From: Bacillota bacterium
GTDB lineage: Bacteria; Bacillota; DTU065
Assembly (NCBI GenBank): GCA_018435125.1
Contig: JAHDNZ010000035.1
Span: forward strand, 1-50,660
Reading direction: 5' to 3'
Length of the DNA: 50,660 nucleotides
Translations under genes and position numbers: made by a program
Notes under the pieces: model-generated
Told to the model about the DNA's origin: nothing
Databases searched by the model: none
The model's input: the letters and a program-made list of their open reading frames with translations, nothing else
Part shown: piece by piece, positions 50,595 through 50,660 of the stretch
Layout: every line of letters starts with the position of its first letter
Numbering within the stretch: position 1 is the first letter of the stretch

Positions 50595-50660
50595 TTTGTG
50601 GCTTCAGCTAAACCTATAAAGTTATCATCAGCGTATATTTTGTCCAACTCTGCCTCAAAC
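50585..50660 (-). CDS. Partial ORF, C-terminal 24 residues
   Basis: Open frame entering from the right edge on the minus strand, ending in TAG at 50587-50585. The visible peptide FEAELDKIYADDNFIGLAEA plus TKVG looks like coding sequence. It is too short to identify. The stop codon lies inside the 16-bp palindrome. Confidence 0.4.
   Translation of the reverse strand, partial: FEAELDKIYADDNFIGLAEATKVG

Noticed and set aside
1-50660. CRISPR arrays, tRNA/rRNA genes, known riboswitch classes, transposases
   Set aside because: I read through both strands and saw no regularly spaced repeats, no tRNA cloverleaf, no recognisable riboswitch core and no transposase or integrase motifs.

Overview
The window looks like the chromosome of a low-GC, endospore-forming member of the Bacillota, most likely a Clostridia-type anaerobe. 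Evidence: a division and cell-wall (dcw) cluster of Gram-positive type ending in ftsZ followed by the start of a SpoIIGA-like gene; sigH; a SpoVK-like AAA ATPase; a YjcZ-like micro-ORF; a LexA/YneA-type divergent SOS pair; and a MurE carrying the DNPR motif of meso-diaminopimelate ligases. No rRNA, tRNA, CRISPR array, transposase or integrase was seen.

Layout. (1) 1-13.4 kb, minus strand: mraZ-rsmH-ftsL-class B PBP-murE-murF-mraY-ftsW-murG-murA-divIB-ftsZ-(spoIIGA, cut by the window edge). murD, murC, murB and ftsA are not in the cluster. Three GTGGG repeats at exact 10-bp spacing (MraZ box) precede mraZ, and a hairpin masks the spoIIGA ribosome binding site. (2) 13.6-15.4 kb: a HAD phosphatase, then yneA-like and lexA genes divergent around three SOS boxes. 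(3) 15.4-21.5 kb, minus strand: small hypothetical genes, surE, an MgtC-family gene, sigH, an M42 peptidase, speD and ynbB. (4) 21.5-25.7 kb: two tandem exported DUF4434-like proteins, bracketed by the 3' end of spoVK and a decayed second copy of that 3' end. (5) 25.7-33.7 kb, minus strand: miaB-PRC barrel-mutS-mutL-miaA-spoVK. (6) 33.9-40 kb, mostly plus strand, accessory: a nucleotidyltransferase, a gene interrupted by an in-frame TGA, two exported proteins (one an orphan solute-binding protein), a YjcZ-like 27-aa peptide and a secreted SGNH hydrolase. (7) 40-47.4 kb: degV; an ArsR-type regulator with an MFS exporter behind a promoter carrying a 15-bp inverted repeat; feoAB; an MntR-like regulator; a small exported protein; a ferritin-like protein. 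(8) 47.4-50.66 kb: a winged-helix regulator, a frameshifted yyaL gene, and a 28-codon signal-peptide-like leader followed by overlapping alternative hairpins and a truncated CD3324-like ORF.

How the parts fit. The first third makes and divides the cell wall, with SOS-controlled YneA beside it as a likely division brake. The 26-34 kb block is DNA mismatch repair plus tRNA A37 modification. The Feo genes and the MntR-like regulator form a metal-ion module. The most unusual parts are the spoVK/ynbB insertion, the TGA-interrupted gene, and the leader/hairpin arrangement at the right edge.
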